Assembly: GCF_047495875.1 (NCBI RefSeq)
Contig: NC_092460.1
Span: 37,734,054 to 37,798,053, forward strand
Origin: Pithys albifrons albifrons
Lineage: Eukaryota > Chordata > Aves > Passeriformes > Thamnophilidae
DNA: 64,000 nt
Direction: 5' to 3'
Below, in pieces: positions 40,617-52,612 of the stretch. The notes beneath the pieces are model-generated. The model saw only the letters and a list, made by a program, of their open reading frames with translations. It was not told where the DNA came from and did not search any database. Every line of letters starts with the position of its first letter. The first letter of the stretch is position 1. The position numbers and the translations under genes were made by a program.

Positions 40617-40742
40617 CCCTCAGCCCCCGCCCTCCTCCGCAGGGAGCCCCCCCGAGCCCAGGGCCCTTAAAACCCCTCCCCACGGCCTCTCACCGCGCTC
40701 GTCCCTCGGCTCCAGAGAACTATCAGGCTAAATCCAAGTTAC

Positions 40743-40800
40743 CTCAAGGAGATCGCCGGAGTCACAACCACCCAGCCAAAAGAGGTGCGGACCGCGCGTC
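40743..40800 (-). other. BPGM: Probable non-coding first exon of BPGM (approximate 5' end)
   Basis: In the CpG-rich block upstream of BPGM the minus strand shows a donor-like GAG followed by GTAACTT (GT at 40742-40741). A CCAAT box lies 40-100 bases further upstream. Vertebrate BPGM has an untranslated first exon before the ATG exon, which fits. The transcription start is a guess from the CCAAT spacing. Confidence 0.45.
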
Positions 40801-40841
40801 TCGTTGCGGTCGCGGCGCCCACGCGAATTGAATGGAGTCCG

Positions 40842-40880
40842 ATTGGCTGTTCGGGAGGATGGGCAAGGCCCCCAGCCAAT
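40842..40880. promoter_or_regulatory. Divergent CCAAT pair in the BPGM CpG-island promoter
   Basis: ATTGG at 40842-40846 (a CCAAT box on the minus strand) and CCAAT at 40876-40880 on the plus strand form an inverted pair, each in an AGCCAAT context. They sit inside a CpG-dense block without an obvious TATA box. The minus-strand box is correctly placed to serve BPGM; the plus-strand box would serve a transcript going the other way. Confidence 0.5.
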
Positions 40881-41480
40881 GAGAGCGTTTCTGGGGGCGG
40901 GGACGCGAGGGCTCCGGGCGCGCCTGACCCGCGTCAAGCCGAGCGCCTCAGCGGGGCTCGGGTATCCTGGGGTTATCCAGCTCCTCCTCCTGCGGAAATC
41001 CCGGCTGCTGAGAGCAGCTCCCTTTTCCACGAGGGATGGCAGCAGAGATGCAGGTTTCCTCCGTGTGTCTGGGTACGCAGACGGCGCTTGGCGCGGGCGA
41101 TGCTCAGCTCTTTGTGAAATGGAGAACCAGGATCACGCCAGCGCTGGCAGAAGACAGTCGGAGGCAGTCAGGCCTCTGGCTTCGCCAGAAACCACTCCGG
41201 GTTCGCTTAACTGAGGTGGGCTCCTTTCTTCCGGAGCCACGGCTGCCCCGGGCCTCCGTCCGCCCCAGAGCACCTCCAGCTCCTCGCCCACCGCCTTGGT
41301 GGGCATTGCGGCAGCAGGAGGGAGGATGTCGGCTCGTTCCTTCGCCGCGTCAGGGAAGAGGCGAAGGAAAGTGCTAGGCTGCCTGCGGCCGGTGGATCCT
41401 TTTGCCCGAGCCTCCTCCATACCAAGGAAGGAGTGTGGCACCAATGCCATGGGGCTGCCGTCCAACATCCCCCTCACTCA

Positions 41481-44436
41481 TTCCCAGGAGTTGAGGAAAC
41501 GGGGCACAGGGTCAGTCAGACGGGGTTTTTCCCAGGCAGGACTCAATTTTAATTCTGGCTTAAGGACTTTTTTGTTTTGGTGAAAAGGAAGGGTCAAAAA
41601 TGTCATTATTCATAGTGAAATCAGCCGAAAAAATAAATAGGGGTGAGTCTTCCTACGGATCATGCTAGCTCCCTCTTACCCACAGGCTGTAATCCCAATT
41701 CAGAGTAATCAAAACTAAGTGGATGGAGCAGCTCTGCCTAGAAACAAAGAGAAGTGCTGTGGGAAGGTGGTGTCTTTTGCTGCACCTATTGCCATAGGTC
41801 TGCTTATATTTTTAAATCTTTTATACCTAATCAGATTCACATTTTCTTCTCTAAATGCTCATCCTTTGAACAACCAAAATGTAATGCTTAAAGGGTCATA
41901 AACTTATCATCCTCTTCATGAGGGAGAGAGAGAGGTGATCTTCCCTTTTCAATACATTAAAATGAAAATAAAAGATAGAAGACTGAGATTCTGATATGAA
42001 AAAGCAACACACGGAAATTTAAGACAGTGTGCAGTAGAGGCATTAAAGTGCTGTGAGGAGAAATGGTGCTTAATTTTGCATTTATAAGGATTAGATCCTA
42101 AAATGTGAGTGGTAAAGAAGGATGAGGCATATGAAACCATTTCACTAGACTCTCAGCACAGCACAGCACTTAAGTGTAGTAAGAGTGACCAGGCTGTTAG
42201 TGAACAGCATCCTATGTCTCTTTGGTAGTTACTGCACTGACTTTGTCCTTCATTTATTTGGGAACTCTGGAAACCACCTCTGAGATTTTAAATCCCTTTC
42301 CTGATAAAAAGAGACTGACCTCAACCCAGAACTACAATAAAATCTGCTGCTTCTGCAGAATATTTTCACTGGATGTGAATTGTAGTTACAGTTACACATC
42401 AAATCCTTTTCATCTCACCCACTAACAATTCCTTAGTTTCAGTCAACTTTGTCTAAGCCAGAACCAGTATAAATTATGTAATCAATGCAGTACTCAAGTT
42501 CTGAGTCCCACATCACACTGCACCATCACACACCTGCAGTCACCCTGCCTCCAGGCAAACTGGTTGATTGTGCAAGGAAAAGAAGCAAAGTTCCTAGAAA
42601 GAAAAACATCTGTTCTTGAGTATCAGCACTGTGTATTGGCTGTACATCAATCATTAAGAGTTAACAGAAAGAAACATATGCCGATACTCAGTCTTAACTA
42701 CAATGGAGTAGACAGCAACCCATACCACAATGCAGGACCTCCATTGCTATTACATACAGATTTCTTGTCTCCATTACTGTTAGAGCAAGAACATTTCATT
42801 AGCATGGCAAAAAGAGCCTAATGAATTTGATTCATGTTTCAAACTATACAAGGACAGAAGAGCCAAAGCCATATCCCCATGCGTGATTTCTTGCAGACAG
42901 CTATACTCATTTGGCAGCTATTATCTCTCAGACCAGCTGGGCTGTGTTTTTCAGGATCTCTGCTCTGGAGCCCTTCCAGACAGTAGCATTTAGTTGGAAC
43001 ATTCATGGCAGAAGCAGTTCAGGAAGCTTCTTTCCTCAACACATAAACTTCTGCTGGGGCACCAGTGCAACTGTATAGGCCTGGAGCTAAGCAAGGCAGA
43101 AACAGAAGAAAACAAAACTTGAAAGAAGAAAGATTGATGAAAAGTATGACAAACAGGAGTGTTGTTCACTGCTTGTGCCCTTGGTACCTTTTCATAGAAT
43201 CTAGATCAAGTATTTGCCGTAAAGCACCACAGACATACCCACTGCATTTCCAGAAAACCCTGAACTCTGTTTAAAACTATTTGATATATGATCTGTCTAC
43301 ATTAATAATTTCATCTTCAAAAGAAACTTATGTAATCAAGTCCTTGCACTCTTTAATCTGAAACCTTCTCTCTAAAACTTCCTTCTGGGTGTTCTTCTAC
43401 TGCATGAATTTATGCCTGCCTTCCTAGACTCTCCCTACTCCTCTCCACCTTTGGTTGCCACCAGCAGCATGTCCATTCTCTTTGTCAGCCATATGTGTGC
43501 CCAGGGAATCCTCACCTTTTTCTTGGAGGCAGGCCCATTCAGGCGATTGTCAACACTTTTTTTTCCTGTACAACAGACCTAGATCCTGTCTTTTCTCTAT
43601 CTGCTCTCCGTGATATTACCTCAGATTCCTCTTCAACTATTCTGATGGTCCACTTTTAGTCAAGGCTAAATTTGTATGGAGACAGGTCTGGGAGTATAAC
43701 ACACTATGCAGAGAAACATCCTTGTTTCCTCCAGAGGATTCAGAACTGGCACATCATAAAATCACTTAAGCTAAATCCATGTCTTTATATGTCTACACAC
43801 CAGACCTTGCTCTGTAATACAAGGATGTAGGAATAATAATTTGATTTTGGAGTTAAGAAAAAGGAGTTGAGAGTAACAGACAGAGTTTTAGAGCCTGTTA
43901 GCAGGTGCAAGTTAATTCTGTGGGAAAGAGACCAATTAGTAGCAAAACCAAGGAAGATAAGAAGGCTTTGAGTTATTCTGCTCACAGCAAAGGAATTTGG
44001 AAGATAGTGTGGTCATAGCAATAGTGCTAAAAGTATCATCCAATTAAAGCTGTGATGAGAGTTATGGACACTGTGGTTTCAACCTATGAAATGCAGCTAT
44101 CGGTGGGAAGAAGGTTAGGATATATGCTGTAATTAGAAGTTAGTTAAGGCTTTTTTTACCTGTCTTTTGTCTCTCCATGGAGTTCTTGAATTAAACTGTC
44201 TTTGAGTGAATCACCTGTAAGCTGTGGCCTAATTAATCTTCCCTCCTCTTCAAGATTTACTACTCACTCACAGTCGTTTTCTTTTACAAATGGTGCCCTT
44301 CGTTGTGAGATTTTTCCATTTCTTTTACACAAGGAAAACAAAGCGTTCTCTGTCAGAGTTCAGAGAACTTGTAGCAGGCAAGGATGTGCCAGGCTTCTTC
44401 TTGTTAGAGCCATCACCACATCTTGCATTAACCAGA
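41481..44436. other. Gene-poor stretch between the BPGM CpG island and the hAT-like fragment
   Basis: No exon or repeat could be supported. If a plus-strand transcript leaves the CpG island, it would cross this region. Confidence 0.45.
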
Positions 44437-44590
44437 CAAGTGGTCCTCAACATTTTCTTGGCTCAAACACACCTATGCATGGGTAATTTTTCATCACACA
44501 CCTACCCCTATTTGCCAACATATTTGCCACCACGTCTTAAAATCAGGGGTGTACCTGACAGGGCAGTGAGGGGTACCTTGCACACCAGTT
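44437..44590 (+). mobile_element. Possible hAT DNA transposon fragment
   Basis: CAAGTGGTCCTCAACATTTT, then CTTGGCT, AATTTTTCATCACACACCTA and a CTTAAAATCAGGGGTG stretch resemble the left end of hAT-Charlie elements as I recall them. No matching right terminal inverted repeat was found. Confidence 0.4.
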
Positions 44591-47161
44591 AGTCACCCAA
44601 ATAAAATTTAAGTTGCTTAGCAAAGGGCCTTTTTCACCTTTTTTTAAACTAGTTTAGGCACTGTTTGACAAGTGGTTAATACAACGCTGCTTTCATGTAA
44701 ATACAGTGGGGCTTTAATCCTGTTTGGGTACAGAGGCAATATATATCTTCAGTATCTCAGTAGATATTCTTTATGTCAAAACCAGAAGTACAAGTCCATG
44801 TGAAAAGAAAATAAAGTGCTCTGCTTTTTTTTAACTCTCTCAAACTTCATTGCTCAGAGAGAAGATCTGTTAAAAAAAAAAAAGAGGAGTGTGTAAGCAC
44901 TTAAATTAACCATGCATTTGTCATCAGAAAACTATGGGTTTAGTCTTTATGTAAGTGCAGAAGTTTTTCTGCATCATTAAGTACCAAATAAATGACTGAG
45001 AAAGAGAAAAGCCTTCATTTTATGCAAAACAGTTGAAGGCAAGTTACTATGTCAGGCATTGTATTCTAAATCTGAAGTGGGAACTGAATTTTTTATGCAA
45101 TCCCAATGTCTGTGTACTGGTAATGTTATTCTGAATTTAAAAAGATGAGTTCTGTCTGTTCTTCTGAAATCTTAAGTAAAAAAAAATTATTTTACTTCTG
45201 CATACCCTTGGCTAAGAACATATACTTGGGAAAAAACCTTACATTCTCTATGCCCTCAAAACCATTACACTGTCATCTTCAGATAAACACCTTACCCCAA
45301 CAGCTGCCTAGATGATAGGGGAATGTGTGGAACACAGTGTTCTGAAGGAGCTCTCATGGATTCAATTCTACCCCCCAAAAATAGCTCTAAAAGAAGTTTT
45401 GGAAGGTGCCAATGGCTGGGAAATCAAAACTCTCAAAATAAAAAGTTTTTCCATTTCTAGAACAAGAGACACAATTTGAAGATTTACAAAGTTCACTTTT
45501 AAATTTTGTGGATTTGAAGGGGTTTACATTTCAGGTTTTGGTTCAGAGCATTTCACTGATTTCTGATCACAATATTGTACAAATTAACAGTAGCAGTATC
45601 GAAAGAAAAAAAATCATATGACGAATCTGCCTTTTCTTCCCTCATGATAAACAAAGTGCTCTAGATATTTGACGTCAGTAAGAAACTGTCTGTGAAGAGA
45701 TAATTTAAAAAGACCTTTGAAAAAAAGAAAGCAGCAGGGGGGTGTCTAGTCCAGTCATGATAATTTAGTTGGAAAACAGACTGGACAGTACAGATAGTAG
45801 AACATGGTGACAACATTTAAAAATCTGGAAAAATACAACCAAAAGGGTAAAATGGCAACTCCAATGTCATTGCAGAGAATGGTGAGCATAACACACACAC
45901 AACAGACATATTCAAGTTTGCTTGTATTAATGTCTTTCTATTAAAAATCAATGGTTCACTTCAGAAAAAGCTTCTCTAAAGTTCTTTACTTCCATGTTAT
46001 GATGAATCCTTGTTGATATACACAGTTACCTCTGTGTTTATGTTTGTTTTCTCACAAACATTATGTATCACAGACTGATCTTCTAGTGCTTACATTTCTG
46101 TCTCTGGTATGTGGCTCTCTTGCAGCATGCCAGTTTACAAAACAAGACAGGCTGATGTTTAGTTTGGTTTTGAATGGAGCACAAGTGAGTTTCCTATATA
46201 AAATGTTTGTCCTTGTCATGATTAGATAATATAAAGGACTGAGTCACAGTCTTACACTTTACTGTAGAATTCATGAGGTTACTCCTGACCTTAAAAAGCA
46301 ACAAAATCAGACCTCTTTTTTACAGGATTGTTTCTCAGAAAACTTCAGGAGTTAACTGGCTAAATACATAGCTGTGTATCACAGGTTAATTTATGCTTCC
46401 TTCCCCGCTACCCCACCTAATTTCTTTAACAAAAAAAGAGCATGAGTAGAAAGACAGGAGTAACAAATCATGCAAGGGCGGGGAGTCAGAATATCCAGTT
46501 TCTCAGAGTTTTCAATCCAAATTTTCATCTCACATATGTTTTACTTAGATATAAACCCATTAATTTCAATAATTTTGTGCCTGATTTCCACCGTTTTTTG
46601 TTTCAGAATTAGTCCATTCTTCTCTACTGCCATCAGATCTAGCAGTTCACAGAAGAACCTGGAAAAATATTTTATTTGTAATTCAGTAGCTCCTTTTTAT
46701 GTTACAAAGAAAGACACTTTTCTGCTTCCCAGAGAGACAAGGCATTAACCAACATTTAAGAGTTTGGATAGGTCAAGTACTTGTTTAGACATTCAGTACT
46801 GCTATCATCTGTCTCTGTCAAAGTCTGCATCTGTAATATAGTGAAAAAGGGACTGAACCAAGATCAGTACAATGGATCTGTGAGTAAAAAAAATGGGCAG
46901 TATGGTCCTGCCCTTCTTAAGAAGGCATTTGCAGAAGTAGACATATCTGGCAATAAACTACTGTTTTTTTCTGTGGGGGTGGGGTATAATACCTCTAGAA
47001 AGATATCACAAACTGAGGCCCATGCTATTGGACCAACGTGTCTTGGCCTTCTAAAGATACAGGTACTTACAAACTTTAGACATGAAGAAGCAACTTTATC
47101 TGACCTTATGGGTTATATCTAGTTTGGAGGGGCGGTTGGGAGCACACACTGACCAAGCTAA
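44591..47161. other. Gene-poor stretch, nothing recognised
   Basis: Short chance-length frames only. Confidence 0.45.
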
Positions 47162-47449
47162 TTTTCCTGGCTTCTGCAGCAACCCACACCCGGCCACCAT
47201 CTTTTCCCAGCCCCTTGGGTTACAGATATGTTCTGGTTACAGGACGAGCTGGAGACCCCAGACAAGACAATGGCTAGAAGCGTCACGCTAGAACAATCTG
47301 CAGCTCATGGCCTCTTCCCTACCTGTCCTGAATTACTTCTGGAAATGACAGATGCTGAGAGTGCAGAAGCCCATCTGACCAACCGTATAGCAAACCTGGA
47401 GCGTACAGTGAAATAATTGCAGATCTATGGATTAGTGAAGGACAATAAA
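47162..47449 (+). other. Unidentified terminal-exon-like reading frame
   Basis: An open frame runs from 47162 to the TAA at 47414-47416. A good acceptor, TTTTCCTGGCTTCTGCAG, ends at 47179. AATAAA follows the stop at 47444-47449. The last 45 residues (LLLEMTDAESAEAHLTNRIA then NLERTVK) look like a helical, coiled-coil segment and not random translation. The same frame continues open for 90 codons after the stop. I do not recognise the protein. It may be a real last exon, a decayed gene or a retroelement remnant. Confidence 0.3.
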
Positions 47450-49619
47450 ACAAACTTCTGTGGGGATCACTGTACCTTCTGCATCCCCACTATTGCCCAT
47501 GGGCCCTGCCACGTGATGGTAGAAAGACCACATAACACTTTGTTCTCACATTTACAAAATCTGAGTAACTCAGCTAAAACAATCTGGCTCTCCTGTGGTG
47601 TAAGAGTTCAGGTTATAAAGAAATTTCTATTCAGCTATAACTGTTCAGATTCCACAGCAGCATTTGTCATATTGATCCTAGTCTAGATGAACACATTGGT
47701 TTTACTGTGTGCTTCATTTTGTTCTGTTTTTCAAACGTGAAGAAAGTACTTTCGACACTTTTGTGTTTTACAAAAGGAAAGCATATCTCTTTCTCTACTC
47801 TTAAGACATTTGAAGCATCCCTTTTCTTGTCAAAGCTAGACGTAGCTTACTGCTGAAACTTGAAAAGGAGCATGAAAATATTTTTCCACGCGAAGAGCAT
47901 CCGCTTGGCAAGAAAAATAACAGACTGTTCTCTAAAGTTATGAGCTTTGGCAAACATACAAGTCTGCATACATGAGAGAGGAAAATCTCATTCCTGTAAT
48001 AACCATGCCTACCAAGAAAACTGGACAGGAATGTAGGTCTGGGATGGTCAAATTTTCCATTTATAGATTAATTTAATTTCAGTTGCTTATCCCCTTATTA
48101 CAAAGCCCATTCTTTTTACTCTTCTTACTGAGAAGGTTTGGTCTTTCTTGATGCTGTGGTACCTGTTTATTTTTCAGGGCTTGACCTAGAGAAAATCAAG
48201 CAAAGTATTTGCCAATCCCACATTAATCCACCTCTCCAGTCAGATGGTTTCTTTTCACAAGTTCAAGACACAAAAGTTGCTAACATATTTCTGCTTCTAC
48301 AGCAACCAGTCGTGGACTGTGCTAGGAAGTTGCACTTTAATTAAACCAGTTCAAAAAAATAAATCAACGCAAAGTCTGTAGGATGGTGGATGTTATTTTG
48401 CTAGAATGTTTTCTACTCTTATAACTCAAGTGATAAGGAATGGATTTAAGCTAAATAAATACACAACGTACCTCAGCTGATATGTGTCCAAACAAGGCAC
48501 TTGCATCAACATAATGAAACAGTGCAAGATTTTCATGTAGACAAGAATCAGAAGAAAATGTAACCATATTATTCTTTGGGAATACTGTTAACATGCCTTG
48601 CTTTGCTCGTCTGCTGTCAACATTTCCTCCACTTCCTCGAGAGGTCTGCTCCCCACTGCCTGACAGTTCTATTAACTATCTCTTCCTGTCCTGTTTACCC
48701 TCAGGTACCCACTTGTTGGCAAATTACACTTCTTTTTATTACCAAACCACTCCATTTGATGTAGCTTTCAAGAACTGTAGCTTCTGCTAAGTTCAAAGGT
48801 TCCTCCTCAGGGTATTTTCAACTCGATGTTGCTCAGATTTTCCCCTTTTCTCTATTTGTAACAGTAATACTTACTCCAGTTTCAGAACCAGACTGGCCAG
48901 GTTTTCCTCAGAAACCAAAATATATTGCTTCAGGCTTCTCGTGTGTCCGATGCTGTGAAAACGTCAGATTGTGACTACTTCTGGGAAGCCCATCTTGCTC
49001 CAGAGGGTGACATACAGTGACTGAACAAAAGTGTAAAAAAGTCCTTAAACCATTTTAGCAGCTCTACTTTCTCAGACTGGCATGGTGTCCCAGCACCTAT
49101 TCCGTCATCTTGAGTCCACTGGTTTACACTACAGAGTGCGCAAAGTGCTCGTTAAAAGGCAAAATATCAGTTCTTTCTCTTCTTCCCATTCCTGGTTCAT
49201 CCCTCAGATGCCGACATGGTCAGGACAAAACTGGGATGCAGATCCTGAGGAATTCTGTCTCCCTCTTTGTGAGTGAGCCACCAGCCCTGATGCATCATGA
49301 ACTGCTGTGGGGAACAGAGGAGATCTCTGGTGATGAAGCACTGAAAGATGAATTTTGAAGAAATCACTACCAACCTAAGCAAAAGCAGTGGCCACACACA
49401 AGTTCAACTCTGCCCCCGTGTGTGCAAACATTAAAACACAACCTCTCATCCGTTCCCTGGATCCTGCTTTACTTTTATGCAAAAGGATGTGTTAGTTTCT
49501 AACAGTAATCATATATGCCATCCACAATGACCACAACCATGTAGCTAACAGAACACCTTTCTCTTGTACACTCCCATGTCTCTCTCTGCATTATGGGACT
49601 TCTTTATGAATGCATTGGC
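47450..49619. other. Gene-poor stretch before the CR1, nothing recognised
   Basis: No exon is supported. The missing 5' part of the CR1 open reading frame is not present here. Confidence 0.45.
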
Positions 49620-52080
49620 TTCTAAAACAAATAATGTGGATGTCATCCTGGGAGTCTACTATGCACCTCCCAGCCAGGACGATGACATGGACAAACTATT
49701 TTTTAAGGAACTAAGGGACATTTCCAAGTCAACATGCACAAATGTCCTTATGGGGGACTTCAATTTGTCAGAAATCAACAGAGCTGGTACAAGCCAGGCC
49801 GGAAGATTCCTAAAAAGCCTGGATGACAACTTTATGGAACAGGTCCTAAGGGAGCCAGCTCAGAAAGATTCCTTCTTGGTCGGCTGCTTATCAACACAGG
49901 GGATCTCATGAGTGAAGTGGAGATTTGTGGCCATCTTTTCCACAACGACCACGAGGTGACAGAGTTTTAAAATCTCTGTTGACAATAGGAAAAGCACCAG
50001 CAAAACCTCAAGTCTGAACATGAGCAGAGCAAACTTCAGGCTGCTCAGGAAATTAGTAAGTAAGGTCCCCTGGGAAAATGTTTTTGCAGCTGCTGGGGTC
50101 CATCAGTGCTGGTCACTTTTTAAACATCACCTCCTAAGGGTACAGGAGCAACAATTCCCAAATGTTGGAATTCAAGTAGGCACCAGCTTGGCTGAGCAGG
50201 AATCTTCTCTTGGAAATAAGGCAAAAAAGAAAGGTGTATACCCAGTGGAAGGAAAATCAAGTGACATGGAAATAACACATAGATTCTACTTGCCACTGTA
50301 GGGAGAAAATTCATGTGGCCAAAGCTCAACTAGAGTTGAAGATGCCAGAAGTGTGGGGGACAATAAAAAGAGTTTTTGCAAATACATAAATGACAACAGG
50401 CAGTATAGAAATATCATTGGCCCATTACAGGATGAGGATGGTCACCTCACAAACAGGGACAGAGACAATGCAGAGGTGTTTAATGCTTTCTTTGCTTCTG
50501 TCTTCAATGAGAATGACAAACCAAGGGAGCTGGAAGACCATGTCTGTGAGAATGATCAACTCCCAGCCAACCCTGAAACTGTGTGGGATCTGTTGCTCCA
50601 GCTGGAGCCCTACAAATCAATGAGGCCTGATGAGATTCATCCAAGAACCTTCAAAGAGCTGCTGATGTCATTGAAAAACCTCTCTCAATGATTTTTGAGT
50701 TGTCTTGGGAATCTGGAGAGGTCCCAGCTGCCTGGAAGCTGGTGAATATTGTCCTGATTTTCAAGAAGGGCAAGGAGGACGACCCTGGAAACTATAGGCC
50801 TGTCAGTCTCACTTCAGTGCCTGGGAAATTTATGAAGAAGATTATTCTGGAAGATATTGAAAAATGCCTGAAAGACAACTCAGTCACTGGTCACAGCCAG
50901 CACGGCTTCATGAGAGAGAAGTTGTGCTTGTCAAACCTGATTTCCCTCTATGACAAGATAATTGATCATGGGAAGCCAGTTGATATAATCTTCTTGGCTT
51001 TCAGCAAAAGTTTCGATACTGTCTCTCACAGTATCCTTCTGGACATAATGTCCAGCACAAAGCTGGATAAACACATCATGCAGTGTGTGAACAACTGGCT
51101 CATGGGTTGAGCACAGAGGGTAATGAATGCAGTAACATCAGACTGGAGACCTGTCACTTGTGGGGTTCTGCAGAGCTCCATCTTAGGCCCTGTGCTCTTC
51201 AACATCTTCATAAATGACTTGGATGTAGGAAAGGATAGAAAGCAAGTTTTCAGATGACACAAAACTCAGAGGAGCTGTTTATTCCCTTGAAGGCAGGAAG
51301 ACTCTGCAGAGACCTAAATATATTAGGGGGCTGGGCAATCACCAACCATATGAAGTTCAACAAGAGAAAGTGCTGGATTCTGTACCTGGGATGGGGCAAC
51401 CCTGACTGTTTGTACAGACTGGGAAATGAGATGCAGGAAAGCAGAGCCATGGAAAGGGAGCTGGGGGTCCTGGTCAATGGCAAGTTGAACATGCATCAGC
51501 AGTGTCCTGGCAGCCAGAAGGGCCAACTGTGTCCTGGGGTGCATCAGGCAAAGCATCACCAGCCAGTTGAGAGAGGGGATTGTCCCACTCTGCTCTGCAT
51601 TGGTGCGGCCTCACCTTGAATATTGTGTGCAGAAAGATACTAAGCTATTAAGGAGCATCCAGAGGAGGGCAACAGAGATGGTGAAGGGCCTTGAGGGGAA
51701 GCTGTATAAGGAGTGGCTGAGGTCACTTGGTCTCTTCCATCTGGAGAAGAGGAGACTGAGGGGAGACCTCAGCACGGTCTACAACTTCCTTGTGAGAGGG
51801 AGAGGAGGGGCAGACACTGATCCCTTCTCTGTAGTGACTAATGACAGGACCTGAGAGAATGGCCTGAAGTTGTGTCAGGGGGGGTTTAGGTTGGCTATCA
51901 GAAAAAGGTTCTTCACCCAGAGGGTGCATGGACACTGGAACAGGCTCCCCAGAGTTTAAGAAGAGTTTGGACAATGCTCTCAGGCAGATGATGTTACTCT
52001 TGGGGATGGTCCTATGCAGGGCCAGGAGTGGGACTCAGGTGATCCTTGAGGCTCCCTTCCAACTCAGCATGTTCTGTTAA
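49620..52080 (+). mobile_element. CR1 LINE, 5'-truncated and decayed (endonuclease and reverse transcriptase remnants)
   Basis: Reading frames broken by stops and frameshifts show parts of the CR1 ORF2. First come endonuclease motifs (GVYYAPPSQDDDMDKLFF and VLMGDFNLSEIN, 49640-49790). Then comes the linker (GPLQDEDGHLTNRDRDNAEV and FNAFFASVFNE, about 50425-50520). Last is reverse transcriptase (EVPAAWKLVNIVLIFKKGKE, NYRPVSLTSVPGK and AFSKSFDTVSHSILL, about 50710-51045). The 3' non-coding part, with the GGAGAAGAGGAGACTGAGGG motif, runs to about 52080 and ends in a degenerate CCCTTCCAACTCAGCATGTT. The 5' end is missing from within the endonuclease, as is usual for CR1. It is not functional. Confidence 0.9.
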
Positions 52081-52466
52081 TACATTTCAGGACACTCCCA
52101 GGCTTTACCGATGACAAATTGTGGGCCAAAGTGCCCCTTAATGAAACTATCTCTCTCACAGAAGCTGTGGGGGGAACTGCAATAGTGTGTTGCAGCTCCG
52201 TGGGAACTGGCACAAGCAAGATATGCATGGACATCCTGCAGCACAGGACCAAGGCGCTGCAGGAGCTGATCCCTGCACAAACACCTGCCGGAGCGGGTCA
52301 CACCTGCCCTCTGTCCTTATCTTTTGATAAGGAATTTCACCCTTCCTCAGGAGAAAAGGTCGCAGTCCGCAGCCACCCACACTCCAAAGAGCCCCGCCTC
52401 AGGATGTTACCATGGGCACCGGTGACATCACCATGGGATCCCCACTGACTGCTGGTTCCGCTGCTG

Positions 52467-52549
52467 ATTGGGCGGCGCTGCCAGCTGGGCAGGGCTGAAG
52501 CGCTGATTGGCTGGCGGGGCGGGGCGGGCCGAGCGCTGCTGGACCGGCC
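52467..52549 (+). promoter_or_regulatory. Promoter of AKR1B copy 1: two inverted CCAAT boxes and GC boxes
   Basis: GCTGATTGG occurs twice, with ATTGG at 52467-52471 and 52506-52510. It is followed by a GC-box run GGGGCGGGGCGGGCC near 52516-52530, just before the ATG. There is no TATA box. The region is CpG-rich, so this is a housekeeping-type promoter with a very short 5' UTR. No antioxidant-response element was recognised by eye. Confidence 0.6.
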
Positions 52550-52612
52550 ATGGCGCGGTACACGCGGCTCGGCTCCGCTGCGGCGCCGCTGCTGGGGCTC
52601 GGGACGTGGAAG
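52550..52612 (+). CDS. AKR1B: AKR1B copy 1, exon 1 (residues 1-21)
   Basis: GCCATGG gives a strong start context. The exon encodes [20 protein letters not shown] plus K and ends at AAG before GTAACC. The family core GLGTWK is kept, but the usual N-G-A-K-M-P stretch is replaced by an alanine-rich one. This exon is 63 nt, against 66 nt in human AKR1B1. Confidence 0.9.

Larger units (their letters stand above)
40550..41480. other. CpG island over the BPGM promoter
   Basis: By eye this block is much richer in G+C and CpG than its flanks. Several overlapping reading frames exist on both strands, but they are an effect of high GC content; none resembles a known protein. The edges are approximate. 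Confidence 0.7.

Noticed and set aside
40785..41477. Several overlapping frames of 95-140 codons on both strands
   Set aside because: They lie in a GC-rich CpG island where stop codons are rare, overlap in many frames and resemble no protein.
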